DNA of 64,000 nt from Pseudobdellovibrio sp031428275. Lineage in GTDB: Bacteria > Bdellovibrionota > Bdellovibrionia > Bdellovibrionales > Bdellovibrionaceae. The position numbers were made by a program, and so were the translations under genes. The stretch spans positions 1-64,000 of the forward strand of contig JANPPC010000010.1 of assembly GCA_031428275.1 (NCBI GenBank). Reading direction: 5' to 3'. The notes below the pieces were generated by a model. The model was given only the letters and a program-made list of their open reading frames with translations. It was not told the origin of the DNA and ran no database searches. This document shows positions 9,301 to 17,055 of this stretch, in pieces; positions within the stretch are counted from its first letter, which is position 1; each line of letters opens with the position of its first letter.

Positions 9301-9317
9301 TAGGAAAGATCTTCCTA
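9301..9317. other. Small inverted repeat upstream of the 461-aa protein gene
   Basis: TAGGAA-AGATC-TTCCTA, perfect 6-bp arms, in the gap between lexA and the gene ending at 9246. Function unknown. Confidence 0.3.
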
Positions 9318-9352
9318 TTAAGCTTTCAGTGGGGGCAAGATGTCTGTGTCAT

Positions 9353-9385
9353 GCCAGAGCATCTGGCCAGTTGCTATGGCCAGAT
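9353..9385. terminator. Pair of overlapping, mutually exclusive hairpins after lexA
   Basis: Segment A GCCAGA (9353-9358) can pair with segment B TCTGGC (9362-9367). Segment B, extended as ATCTGGCCA (9361-9369), can instead form a perfect 9-bp stem with TGGCCAGAT (9377-9385) around a 7-nt loop. The element lies 9 bp beyond the lexA stop. Neither strand has a clean T-run after the stem, so a simple intrinsic terminator is doubtful. An RNA switch or transcript-end stabiliser is possible. Confidence 0.4.
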
Positions 9386-9393
9386 TGTCGATA

Positions 9394-10143
9394 TTAATAC
9401 GAACGCATCAATGCTCGAACCAGACCTCGGATTTCGACCTGGCCAACTGAGTACCACATCGAAGTTAGACGTTTATTCGCCGGACGAAGTTCGATCAACT
9501 TACCCAGCTCAGGCTTAGCCGGATTTGTTTTGTGATAGTAGCGCTTAACAGTGGCTTCTTGTTCTACACTGGCAACCACAAGATCGCCATCGCGAGCTTC
9601 AGTGCGTGATTGAATGACTAAAGTATCGCCGTCAAATATTCCTTCTTCGATCATTGAATCGCCTTCAACTCGCAATGCAAAAAGGTCTTTCGCACTTTTA
9701 ATTAAATTACGTGGAATATCGATGAATTCATTTTCAGTAATACGCTCGATCGGCTGACCAGCTGCTACGCGGCCTAAAAAAGGTATTGGCAGAACCTTCA
9801 AATGATCTTCAAAACCGTGACTTGGGGAAGACTGACCAGCGAAAGAGGCACGAGAAGGTTCTGCCGGCATTTGTAATCGCTCTATAAGATCTTTATGAAA
9901 ATCACCCGCAGAGTGCAAAATCTGAATTGCACGCTTTTGATTTTGTGGAATCAAAAGATACCCTTTGGTTGATAGCTGCTTTAAATAATTCTGCACCGAA
10001 TTGAACGACGCAAAGCCAAAGTGGTCGCAGATTTCTTGGTAAGAAGGAGATATGCCTTTAGCCAAAAGTTCTGTCTCAATAAATTGAAGAACTGCTTTTT
10101 CTTTTACTGATAATGAGGGTAGGGGCGAATTAGGTTTTTTCAT
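9394..10143 (-). CDS. lexA: LexA repressor (S24 family)
   Basis: N-terminal winged HTH (LSVKEKAVLQFIE...ISPSYQEI...SFNSVQNYLKQL), an unusually long linker of about 40 residues, and the C-terminal autoprotease. Counted from the upstream ATG at 10149, the A130-G131 cleavage site (RVAAGQP), S165 (VEGDSMIEEG) and K202 (TVKRYYH) are all present, so RecA-stimulated self-cleavage should work. The protein is about 250 aa, longer than the ~202 aa of E. coli LexA because of the linker. I chose the second ATG (MKKPN) because a promoter fits immediately before it; the first ATG adds only two residues. No SD is visible. Confidence 0.93.
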   Translation of the reverse strand: MKKPNSPLPSLSVKEKAVLQFIETELLAKGISPSYQEICDHFGFASFNSVQNYLKQLSTKGYLLIPQNQKRAIQILHSAGDFHKDLIERLQMPAEPSRASFAGQSSPSHGFEDHLKVLPIPFLGRVAAGQPIERITENEFIDIPRNLIKSAKDLFALRVEGDSMIEEGIFDGDTLVIQSRTEARDGDLVVASVEQEATVKRYYHKTNPAKPELGKLIELRPANKRLTSMWYSVGQVEIRGLVRALMRSY

Positions 10144-10173
10144 ACACATAAATTACACTGTAATTTATGTGTA
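10143..10173. promoter_or_regulatory. LexA operator: 14-bp-arm perfect palindrome
   Basis: The core TTAC-ACT-GTAA (10153-10163) matches the TTAC-N3-GTAA motif I recall being reported for B. bacteriovorus LexA. Here the symmetry continues outward without mismatch to 14-bp arms (10143-10156 and 10160-10173) around the 3-nt ACT centre. It overlaps the -10 region and both candidate start codons of lexA, as expected for tight autorepression. Confidence 0.88.
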
Positions 10174-10179
10174 AGTCAA
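10150..10179 (-). promoter_or_regulatory. Predicted lexA promoter, possibly giving a leaderless mRNA
   Basis: Reading the minus strand, TTGACT (10179-10174) and TAATTT (10155-10150) are separated by 18 bp. Initiation about 7 nt downstream would fall at the second ATG (10143). That would explain the lack of an SD and implies leaderless translation. The operator covers the -10 box and most of the spacer, so LexA would block RNA polymerase directly. Confidence 0.5.
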
Positions 10180-10205
10180 TAGCTTGGTGTAAGTTCTGGT
10201 TATTT

Positions 10206-10373
10206 TTAATTATTTTTCAAAATATCTTTCGCATCGGGCAGAGCTGAGGTCTTTTGCACATTGACCGAAGCAGTTTGTCGATGAGGCGCTACTGAGCAAT
10301 TTTGAAAGAAAAGTAGCATGATCGGATTCGCGATAAACAGTACCGCTAGAATAAAACTGCTTTTAGTAGCCAT
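10206..10373 (-). CDS. Small lipoprotein-like protein, 55 aa
   Basis: An ATG at 10373 is preceded by a perfect AGGAGGT SD at 7-nt spacing and opens a 55-codon frame ending TAA at 10206. The translation begins MATKSSFILAVLFIANPIML, then LFFQNC, and continues as a short hydrophilic tail (SVAPHRQTASVNVQKTS...). A hydrophobic core followed by a single Cys resembles a type II signal peptide, although Asn at -1 is not canonical. I infer a small envelope lipoprotein. It points the same way as lexA, whose operator lies 33 bp beyond its stop. Confidence 0.68.
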   Translation of the reverse strand: MATKSSFILAVLFIANPIMLLFFQNCSVAPHRQTASVNVQKTSALPDAKDILKNN

Positions 10374-10427
10374 GAACGTACCTCCTGACCTTAGGTCTAG
10401 TTACTTTTCGGAGAGCTTAAAAAAAAC

Positions 10428-11285
10428 ATGAGGACTTTTTTCATCTCTTATGATGAACTTCCCGAAATGTTTCGTTTAATGTGTCTTTTATTATTCTGTA
10501 TTTCGGCAAAAGCTCACGCTGAGCCGCTCTCTTTGAGACAATCTTGTCTAAACTCTATGCGCGTCTATAAAAGCTATTTTAAAGACGAAGCTTTAGAAGA
10601 AATTTGTGGTCAGGTTGAAAAGAAAGAAAGCTGTTCAAGTGTTCAAGGCGAGCCCATATTTCATTTAGACCGAAAAAGTAAATTGGATCAGCCCAAAAAA
10701 ATTTTAGTGATGAGTTTGATTCATGGTGACGAGACTCCGGCGGGTTCTTTGGGTCGCTATTGGATGGAGCGACTTATGAAAGTTGATGCGCGTAATACTT
10801 GGCGCATTATCCCAGTTGTAAACCCTGATGGAGTAAAAAATAAAACGCGCACGAATCAAAAGGGAGTTGATTTAAATCGAAATTTTCCGACTGTCGATTG
10901 GACGGCTGATGCAGTTAACCTGTGGGAAAAGAAAGAACAAAAAGCGGTTCGTAAATTTCCGGGTTTTACAGCGGGCGGCGAGCCTGAAGTGAAGTGTATT
11001 ATTGATCATTTAGAGGACTTCAAGCCTGATTTTGTCGTCTCAATTCATACGCCGTTAAAAGTTTTAGACTTTGACGGACCAAAGTTAAAAAAAGCGCCTT
11101 CGTATTCGTACTTACCATGGAAAAGCCTAGGTAATTTTCCGGGAAGTTTGGGCCGCTATCTTTGGGTTGAACGCAGTACTCCCGTACTAACGACCGAGTT
11201 AAAAAGTAGCTTGCCTGAAAATGATTTACCATTTGAACAGCTGCAAGATTTGATCGGTACGCTGGTTAAAAAAGATCTTCAATAA
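10428..11285 (+). CDS. Exported M14-family murein peptide amidase (MpaA-like)
   Basis: Zinc carboxypeptidase signatures in order: H99-G-D-E102 (zinc ligands), NPDG, RTNQKGVDLNRNFP, SIHTPL with zinc ligand H207, and TTEL with catalytic E257. The RTNxxGVDLNRNFP block is typical of MpaA, which cuts the gamma-D-Glu-meso-DAP bond in murein peptides. Unlike cytoplasmic E. coli MpaA, this protein carries an N-terminal signal sequence. If translation starts at the internal ATG 10467 (MFRLMCLLLFCISAKAHA) the signal peptide is ideal; the listed ATG has a GGAGAG about 12 nt upstream. A periplasmic or secreted role in murein peptide breakdown is inferred. Confidence 0.8.
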   Translation: MRTFFISYDELPEMFRLMCLLLFCISAKAHAEPLSLRQSCLNSMRVYKSYFKDEALEEICGQVEKKESCSSVQGEPIFHLDRKSKLDQPKKILVMSLIHGDETPAGSLGRYWMERLMKVDARNTWRIIPVVNPDGVKNKTRTNQKGVDLNRNFPTVDWTADAVNLWEKKEQKAVRKFPGFTAGGEPEVKCIIDHLEDFKPDFVVSIHTPLKVLDFDGPKLKKAPSYSYLPWKSLGNFPGSLGRYLWVERSTPVLTTELKSSLPENDLPFEQLQDLIGTLVKKDLQ

Positions 11286-11314
11286 CGACCTAAAATCGAA
11301 CGCAATTGTACGCT

Positions 11315-11737
11315 CTAGTGGATGGGTTTATTTTCTGACGCCTGCTGAATAGCGTTCATTCGCTCTTGCGGATTTTCAATTTCGTTTTGAATTTCAATCA
11401 ATTGATCTAGCAGCTTCTGCTTTGCAAGGCGAATGGCTTCGTAAATATTATCATCGAAAGCTTCAGCTTCTATCGTAGTATCTTCATCTTTTAAAACCAC
11501 GGCAATGCGGTACTTTGGCAAGTCAGCTAAATCTTCGCTTTCATCGATTTCGATGGCAAGGTCGGGATTTTGAGTGGTGTATACTCCATTTGGATCGCGA
11601 GCGATCACCATCACTAAAGTTTCGGGTGTGACGAACGGATTAAAATCCATAATCTGTTGATAGATATAGGACTTTACCTCGTTATCGTTTTCGATCAGAT
11701 CAAGTGTGTTTTTCAGAAAGTTTCGCTTATTAGACAT
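11315..11737 (-). CDS. HPF/RaiA-like ribosome-associated protein (tentative)
   Basis: 140 aa, acidic, without a signal peptide. Residues about 76-118 (YRIAVVLKDEDTTIEAEAFDDNIYEAIRLAKQKL by parts) resemble the second half of the hibernation-promoting factor fold: a strand, a turn, a second strand, then a D-x-Y-x-A-I helix. The N-terminal half is not obviously HPF-like, and the basic residues usual in HPF are scarce. Ribosome hibernation would suit a predator with a non-growing attack phase, but this is inference. It is divergent from ung across 153 bp. Confidence 0.45.
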   Translation of the reverse strand: MSNKRNFLKNTLDLIENDNEVKSYIYQQIMDFNPFVTPETLVMVIARDPNGVYTTQNPDLAIEIDESEDLADLPKYRIAVVLKDEDTTIEAEAFDDNIYEAIRLAKQKLLDQLIEIQNEIENPQERMNAIQQASENKPIH

Positions 11738-11860
11738 GACGTACCTGCCTTTCTGAGGTTCAAATTAGTATTAGAATATCATGCACTTCTTAAGTTCTAA
11801 AGACCTACAGACCGAAGTTATCGTAAATATTTTTAGACTCATTTAATCAATAGATGTGTC

Positions 11861-11874
11861 TCGACTTAAGTCGA
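11861..11874. promoter_or_regulatory. Perfect 14-bp palindrome upstream of ung
   Basis: TCGACTTAAGTCGA is a perfect palindrome ending 16 bp before the ung start, between ung and the divergent HPF-like gene. Its place is that of an operator or core-promoter site. It does not match the LexA motif of this window. Confidence 0.4.
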
Positions 11875-11890
11875 TGTATTGTTTTGAGAT

Positions 11891-12559
11891 ATGTCAGAAA
11901 TTAATTTGCACAAATCATGGCTAAAGCACCTCCAGAGCGAATTTCAAGCCGATTATATGCTAAAGCTAAAAAAGTTTTTAAAATCAGAATATGATGCGAA
12001 GAAGATTATTTACCCGCAAGCCAGCGAATATTTTAATGCCCTTGAGCACACTCACCTAAACGATGTGAAGGTTGTATTACTAGGACAAGATCCCTACCAC
12101 GGGCCAGGGCAAGCCCATGGGCTATGCTTCTCGGTTCAGGAAGGCGTGCGCTTGCCGCCATCGCTGAAAAATATTTTTAAAGAGTTAAAAACTGATATCG
12201 GTGGCGAAATTCCGAAGTCGGGTAATTTGGTAAGATGGGCTGAACAAGGTGTGCTTATGCTAAACAGTGTTCTGACAGTAGAAGACGGAAAGCCCGGATC
12301 ACATCAGAAAAAAGGCTGGGAGCAATTCACTGATAAAGTCATTTCTATTGTTAACGATGAGTGTGACCATGTGGTTTTTATTTTGTGGGGAGCTTACGCG
12401 CAAAAAAAAGCTGCGTTTGTGAACCGAGATAAGCACTTGGTTTTAGAAAGTGTGCATCCTTCGCCGCTGTCATCACATCGCGGTTTTTTTGGCTCGAAAC
12501 CGTTTTCAAAAACGAATTCGTTTCTTAAAAAACATACTTACAAAGAAATTAAATGGTAA
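11891..12559 (+). CDS. ung: Uracil-DNA glycosylase, family 1
   Basis: 222 aa, normal length. It shows the water-activating motif GQDPYHGPGQAHGL and the leucine-loop motif HPSPLSSHRGFFGSKPF, both diagnostic of family 1 UDG. It removes uracil from DNA to start base-excision repair in the cytoplasm. The gene is monocistronic and convergent with the ABC-F gene 23 bp downstream. Confidence 0.97.
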   Translation: MSEINLHKSWLKHLQSEFQADYMLKLKKFLKSEYDAKKIIYPQASEYFNALEHTHLNDVKVVLLGQDPYHGPGQAHGLCFSVQEGVRLPPSLKNIFKELKTDIGGEIPKSGNLVRWAEQGVLMLNSVLTVEDGKPGSHQKKGWEQFTDKVISIVNDECDHVVFILWGAYAQKKAAFVNRDKHLVLESVHPSPLSSHRGFFGSKPFSKTNSFLKKHTYKEIKW

Positions 12560-12582
12560 ATTCAAACTTATGATTACAGAAG

Positions 12583-14418
12583 TTACTGTCTAAGAAGAGA
12601 TAGCTCTTTTTCTTTTGCTTCTAAATTTTCCATACTAACCAGCATTTCTTCTTCGATATCTGAAATCTTCTTAGAAGTTTGCGCCGAATCGATAGCAAGT
12701 TTTTGGGCATGTTGCCCCTGCGCCGAGATGAGTAAAGTATTGTGTTCGGCCAAATTTGTATTCAGCTTCAGTAACTGATCTTCGGCCTTAGAAATTTTTT
12801 TCTGAAGTTCTTTGATTTCTGAACTAATTTTTTTAGACTGCTCTTTATAATTGAATTTTTTGTCACCATCGGCGATTGGTTGGTTGGCTGACTTTATCTT
12901 GAAGTCCATTTCGTCGGCCACTAGATAGCGTTCTTTTAACGCGCCTTTTTCTAAGCTCCATAAATAATCTTCGTAAGAACCCGGGTAAACTTCGACGTGA
13001 CCATTGCGAATTTCTATAATTTTGTTAGAAACTCGGTTTATAAAACTGCGGTCGTGACTTACCACTACAAGTGTTCCAGCGAAGCTGTGTAAGGCTTCGG
13101 CCAGCGCATTAACGGTATCAAAATCTAAGTGATTCGTTGGCTCATCCATTAGCAGTAAGGGTTTTTTCTGTAATAAAATTTGCCCTAATGCCACGCGAGT
13201 CTTTTCTCCGCCAGATAAAACTTTAATTTTTTTATGAATATCGTCGCCCGTAAAAAGTAGCGATCCGGCGATGCCTAAAATTTCTTGCTTGGTTGTTTCA
13301 GTATAAGCTTTACGCTGTAGCGCCTCGATGACCGTATCGTTATTGACCAAATCTTCAGTTAAATGCTGGGCGAAGTATGAAATTTCAGTTTGATAACCAA
13401 TTTTTCGATCACCGTTTAACATGGGAATGCGCCCGGCAATTGATTTTAGTAAAGTTGATTTACCAGCGCCATTGAAGCCAACAACCCCTAAGTGGCTGCC
13501 GCGCTCTAAAATCAAATTAACGTCTTCAAGGATTGCGCGGCCTTCGTAGCCCAGGGTCGCATTCGTTAAAGTTAGAACTTCTTTGCCCGTCTGAATGGGC
13601 ACAGGTAAATGAATACGACTACGTACCGGTAACGCTTTGATTTCGATAGTTTCCATTTTATCAAGCTGCTTCATGCGACTTTGTGCTTGTTTGGCTTTTG
13701 TGGCTTTTGCGCGGAAGCGGTCGACGAATTCTTGGATGTGCTTTCTTTTAGCGTCGAGATTGGCGGCTTGCTGCGCTTTAATTTTTGCGACTTCTTCTTT
13801 TTGCTCAAAGTAATCGTCAATGTGGCCCGGAAATTTTATAATTTCTTGGCCTTCAACCTCTAAGGTGTATTCAGTCGTGCGACGTAAAAATTCGCGATCA
13901 TGTGAAATCAATAGAAATGCGCCCGCATAGTCTTGTAAGAATTTTTCTAAAGCTAAAATGCTTTCTAGATCTAGAAAGTTCGTAGGCTCATCAAGTAACA
14001 TCAAATCAGGTTCAAGTCCGATTAAATAAAGTAATTTCATTCGCATGCGGTATCCGCCGCTTAGCTCAGAAAGCTGTTTTTGAAAATGAGCTTCACTTAA
14101 GCCGATACCTTTACCGATTTGTTTTAAGTCCCAGATAGGCTTAATGCATTCTTCAGTTAGGTATTCTTCGGCCGTCATATTCAAAGTCCAGTCAGACTCT
14201 TGCTCTAGGTAGCCGATTCTTAACTTATTGGCCTTAGTTAATTCGCCTTCATCAAGGTGTTCTTGGCCGACTAATATTTTAAATAAAGTTGTTTTGCCGG
14301 CACCATTAGGGCCAATAACGCCGACGTGTTCAGACTGATTAATTGCGAAACGCGCTTTATCAAAAAGAATTTTAGCGCCGTATTGTTTCGTTGCATTGTG
14401 AAGTTGTAGTAGGTTCAT
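12583..14418 (-). CDS. ABC-F family ATPase (two ABC domains, no membrane part)
   Basis: 611 aa. Two nucleotide-binding domains in one chain: Walker A GPNGAGKTT / GFNGAGKST, signatures LSGGYRMR / LSGGEKTRV, Walker B LLDEPTNFLD / LMDEPTNHLD. A basic helical linker separates them, and a C-terminal coiled coil (KISSEIKELQKKISKAEDQLL) follows. With no transmembrane domain it belongs to the ABC-F translation factors that act at the ribosomal E site (EttA/Uup/YheS group). The exact subgroup, and any antibiotic-protection role, cannot be set from sequence alone. Its start is 47 bp from the divergent dppA. Confidence 0.9.
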   Translation of the reverse strand: MNLLQLHNATKQYGAKILFDKARFAINQSEHVGVIGPNGAGKTTLFKILVGQEHLDEGELTKANKLRIGYLEQESDWTLNMTAEEYLTEECIKPIWDLKQIGKGIGLSEAHFQKQLSELSGGYRMRMKLLYLIGLEPDLMLLDEPTNFLDLESILALEKFLQDYAGAFLLISHDREFLRRTTEYTLEVEGQEIIKFPGHIDDYFEQKEEVAKIKAQQAANLDAKRKHIQEFVDRFRAKATKAKQAQSRMKQLDKMETIEIKALPVRSRIHLPVPIQTGKEVLTLTNATLGYEGRAILEDVNLILERGSHLGVVGFNGAGKSTLLKSIAGRIPMLNGDRKIGYQTEISYFAQHLTEDLVNNDTVIEALQRKAYTETTKQEILGIAGSLLFTGDDIHKKIKVLSGGEKTRVALGQILLQKKPLLLMDEPTNHLDFDTVNALAEALHSFAGTLVVVSHDRSFINRVSNKIIEIRNGHVEVYPGSYEDYLWSLEKGALKERYLVADEMDFKIKSANQPIADGDKKFNYKEQSKKISSEIKELQKKISKAEDQLLKLNTNLAEHNTLLISAQGQHAQKLAIDSAQTSKKISDIEEEMLVSMENLEAKEKELSLLRQ

Positions 14419-14465
14419 TCTTGTGCCATGCTACTCGAGAACTCCATCTAAAAAAAGGATTTGAT

Positions 14466-16061
14466 ATGAAAAAAATATTATTTTTTTTAGGCCTTTCGGC
14501 GCTGGTCATGTCTTCGGCTTCGATTTCTTCTGCTGCTCAAAACTTTATCTTATGCATGGAAGGCAGCCCGGCTTCGTTTAACCCGCAGCTGGTGAGCGAC
14601 GGTGTGAGCATGAACGCTAGTTCCCAAGCGGTTTTTAATCGTTTAGTTGAATTTAAAAAGGGCACAACCGAGATCGAGTCTGGCTTAGCTGAATCTTGGA
14701 CGATCTCAAAAGATAAAAAGACTTACACCTTCAAATTGCGCAAAAATGTTTCTTTTCATGCGAATGATTTTTTTAAGCCAACGCGCGGTTTTAAAGCCGA
14801 TGACGTTATTTATACTTTTAAGAGCCAAATGGATACAAAGCATCCATTAGCGATCCCTGCTGCGAACTACGAATATTTTAAAGCGATGGAGCTTGATCAG
14901 CTGATTGCCGGCGTGAAAAAAACTGATGATTACACTGTGGTGTTCGAGCTTAAAAGAGCCGAAGCTCCATTTCTGGCCGATCTAGCTATGGACTTTGCCA
15001 GTATTCAGTCTGAAGAATACGCGACTGCGCTAACTAAAAACGGCAAAGGCCTTAAAACTTTAGAAATTCAGCCAATTGGTACCGGACCGTTTGTTTTTAA
15101 AAGCTATCAAAAAGATTCAACCATTCGTTATAAAGCCTTCGACCAATATTTTCGCGGTAAACCAAAAATTGAAAATCTGATTTTCGTGATCGTAGCTGAT
15201 TCGACAGTGCGTTTACAAAAAATGAAAAACGGCGAATGCAATGTGATGACCGAGCCGCAGCCACAAGATCTAGAGCAAATTGCAAAGATGCCGAACCTAA
15301 AACTGGTTTCAACTGAAGGTATTAACGTAAGTTACATTGCGTTTAATACTCAAAAAAAGCCTTTCGATAATTTAAAAGTTCGTCAGGCTTTATCTTTGGC
15401 AATGAATCAAAAATCGTACATTGATTTGATTTATCGTTCGCAAGGAACGGCTGCGAAGAACCCAATCCCTCCGACGATGTGGTCTTATAATAAAGCTACG
15501 GCCGCAAATGTTTTTGATATAGCGAAAGCCAAAGCCCTATTAGCCGAAGCGGGCTTCGCGAATGGCTTTGAAACTGAACTTTGGACATTACCGGTGTCGC
15601 GCGCGTATCTGCCGAATGGCAAAAAGCTAGGCGAGCTTATTCAGGCCGACTTAGCTAAAATAGGTGTAAAGATCAAATTAGTTACTTACGACTGGCCGGT
15701 ATATTTAGAAAAATCAAAACGCGGAGAGCACCAAATGATTCAGTTCGGTTGGACGGGCGACAATGGCGACCCTGATAATTTCATGAACGTTTTGCTAGGT
15801 TGTTCGGCGGTTAAAGCGGGCAGCAATTATGCCAGATGGTGTAACGAAGAATTCGATACATTACTGCAAAAAGCCAAAGTCGATTCAACGCCAAAAGCGC
15901 GAACGGCGTTTTATGAAAAAGCCCAGGTTATTTTCACACGTGAAAAACCTTGGTACCCGATTGCCCATGCTAAACTAAATAAAGTCATTTCAAATCAAGT
16001 TACCGGTTACAAAATAGATCCTTTCGGCCACGAGCAGTTCGAAAGTGTCGATCTTAAATAA
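14466..16061 (+). CDS. dppA: Peptide ABC transporter substrate-binding protein (DppA-like)
   Basis: 531 aa from the ATG at 14466, which has an AAAGGA SD. A start at 14391 would run into the ABC-F coding region and disrupt the signal peptide. The N-terminus MKKILFFLGLSALVMSSASISSAAQ is a signal peptide. The body is SBP_bac_5 type: GLAESWTISKDKKTYTFKLR, FKADDVIYTFK, PIGTGPFVFKSY, FNTQKKPFDNLKVRQALS. It binds di/oligopeptides in the periplasm and heads dppABC, overlapping dppB by 17 nt. Peptide uptake fits a predator feeding on prey protein. Confidence 0.88.
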   Translation: MKKILFFLGLSALVMSSASISSAAQNFILCMEGSPASFNPQLVSDGVSMNASSQAVFNRLVEFKKGTTEIESGLAESWTISKDKKTYTFKLRKNVSFHANDFFKPTRGFKADDVIYTFKSQMDTKHPLAIPAANYEYFKAMELDQLIAGVKKTDDYTVVFELKRAEAPFLADLAMDFASIQSEEYATALTKNGKGLKTLEIQPIGTGPFVFKSYQKDSTIRYKAFDQYFRGKPKIENLIFVIVADSTVRLQKMKNGECNVMTEPQPQDLEQIAKMPNLKLVSTEGINVSYIAFNTQKKPFDNLKVRQALSLAMNQKSYIDLIYRSQGTAAKNPIPPTMWSYNKATAANVFDIAKAKALLAEAGFANGFETELWTLPVSRAYLPNGKKLGELIQADLAKIGVKIKLVTYDWPVYLEKSKRGEHQMIQFGWTGDNGDPDNFMNVLLGCSAVKAGSNYARWCNEEFDTLLQKAKVDSTPKARTAFYEKAQVIFTREKPWYPIAHAKLNKVISNQVTGYKIDPFGHEQFESVDLK

Positions 16062-17055
16062 TACTTTAAAAATCATTTTATCGTTTCTGTTCATCAGCCT
16101 TATGAGCTTTTCAATCATTCGGCTGATTCCGGGCGACCCCGTCACCAATATTATTGGCGAGCGGGGTGCATCTGAAGAACGCATCCAAGAAGTTCGTAAA
16201 AATTTAGGCTTAGATAAGTCGGTATTCGAACAGTATGCGATTTTCACAAAGAACGCCTTGGTCGGAGATTTCGGCGAATCAATCGTAACGAAACAACCAG
16301 TATGGAATGATTTTAAAGTTTTATGGCCCGCAACTTTCGAACTTTCTATTCTAGCTATTTTATGGTCTTCAATAGCGGGGTTAGCACTCGGTGTATTGGC
16401 CGCCAGTAAGCGAAATTCTTTTTGGGATTACGGGGCCGTTAGTTTATCGACGATTGGTTTTGCGATGCCCCTTTTTTGGTGGGGTCTTTTGGTCATCTTC
16501 TTTTTTGCGGTGACGCTTGGATGGTTTCCGGTATCGGGCAGAATTTCGGTCGAATTCGACGTTCCTTACCGTACCGGGTTGTTTTTGATAGATAGCTTAT
16601 TGTCGGGCCAATTTGCCGCGTTCTTTTCTGCGTTAAAGCATATGGCGCTGCCGGCTTTTGTACTGGGTACGGTTTCGCTTGCGTTAATTGTTCGAGTCAC
16701 GCGCTCTTCATTCATTGATATTCAAAAAGAAGATTATATACGTACGGCGCGCGCTAAAGGTTTACAGCCATCACAAATTCTATTTAAGCATATTTTTAAA
16801 AATGCGTTACCCCAAATTTTAACTGCGTTGGGCTTAGCGTTCGGCCAACTATTAACGGGGGCCATCATGACCGAAACACTATTTTCGTGGCCTGGTTTAG
16901 GGCGTTGGATCGTTAAAAGTATCGAGGCACGCGATTACCCGGCGGTGCAGGCTGGCTTATTTTATTCTATGGTCGTGATCGTTCTTATTAATTTTGTAAC
17001 TGACGAGATGATTAAAGTGGTGAATCCCAAAATGCGGGACAATGTGAAACTATGA
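16045..17055 (+). CDS. dppB: Dipeptide ABC transporter permease DppB
   Basis: 336 aa from a GTG overlapping the dppA end by 17 nt (translational coupling). It has an N-terminal membrane segment, the conserved RLIPGDPV motif just after it, and the permease EAA region (ARAKGLQPSQILFKHIFKNALPQI). About six transmembrane segments can be counted. Its family forms the inner-membrane channel with DppC. Overlap with dppC is 4 nt (ATGA). Confidence 0.93.
   Translation: MSILNNTLKIILSFLFISLMSFSIIRLIPGDPVTNIIGERGASEERIQEVRKNLGLDKSVFEQYAIFTKNALVGDFGESIVTKQPVWNDFKVLWPATFELSILAILWSSIAGLALGVLAASKRNSFWDYGAVSLSTIGFAMPLFWWGLLVIFFFAVTLGWFPVSGRISVEFDVPYRTGLFLIDSLLSGQFAAFFSALKHMALPAFVLGTVSLALIVRVTRSSFIDIQKEDYIRTARAKGLQPSQILFKHIFKNALPQILTALGLAFGQLLTGAIMTETLFSWPGLGRWIVKSIEARDYPAVQAGLFYSMVVIVLINFVTDEMIKVVNPKMRDNVKL

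Noticed and set aside
14391..14465. Upstream extension of DppA by 25 codons
   Set aside because: It overlaps the divergent ABC-F start, hides the signal peptide, and lacks the AAAGGA site found before the ATG at 14466.
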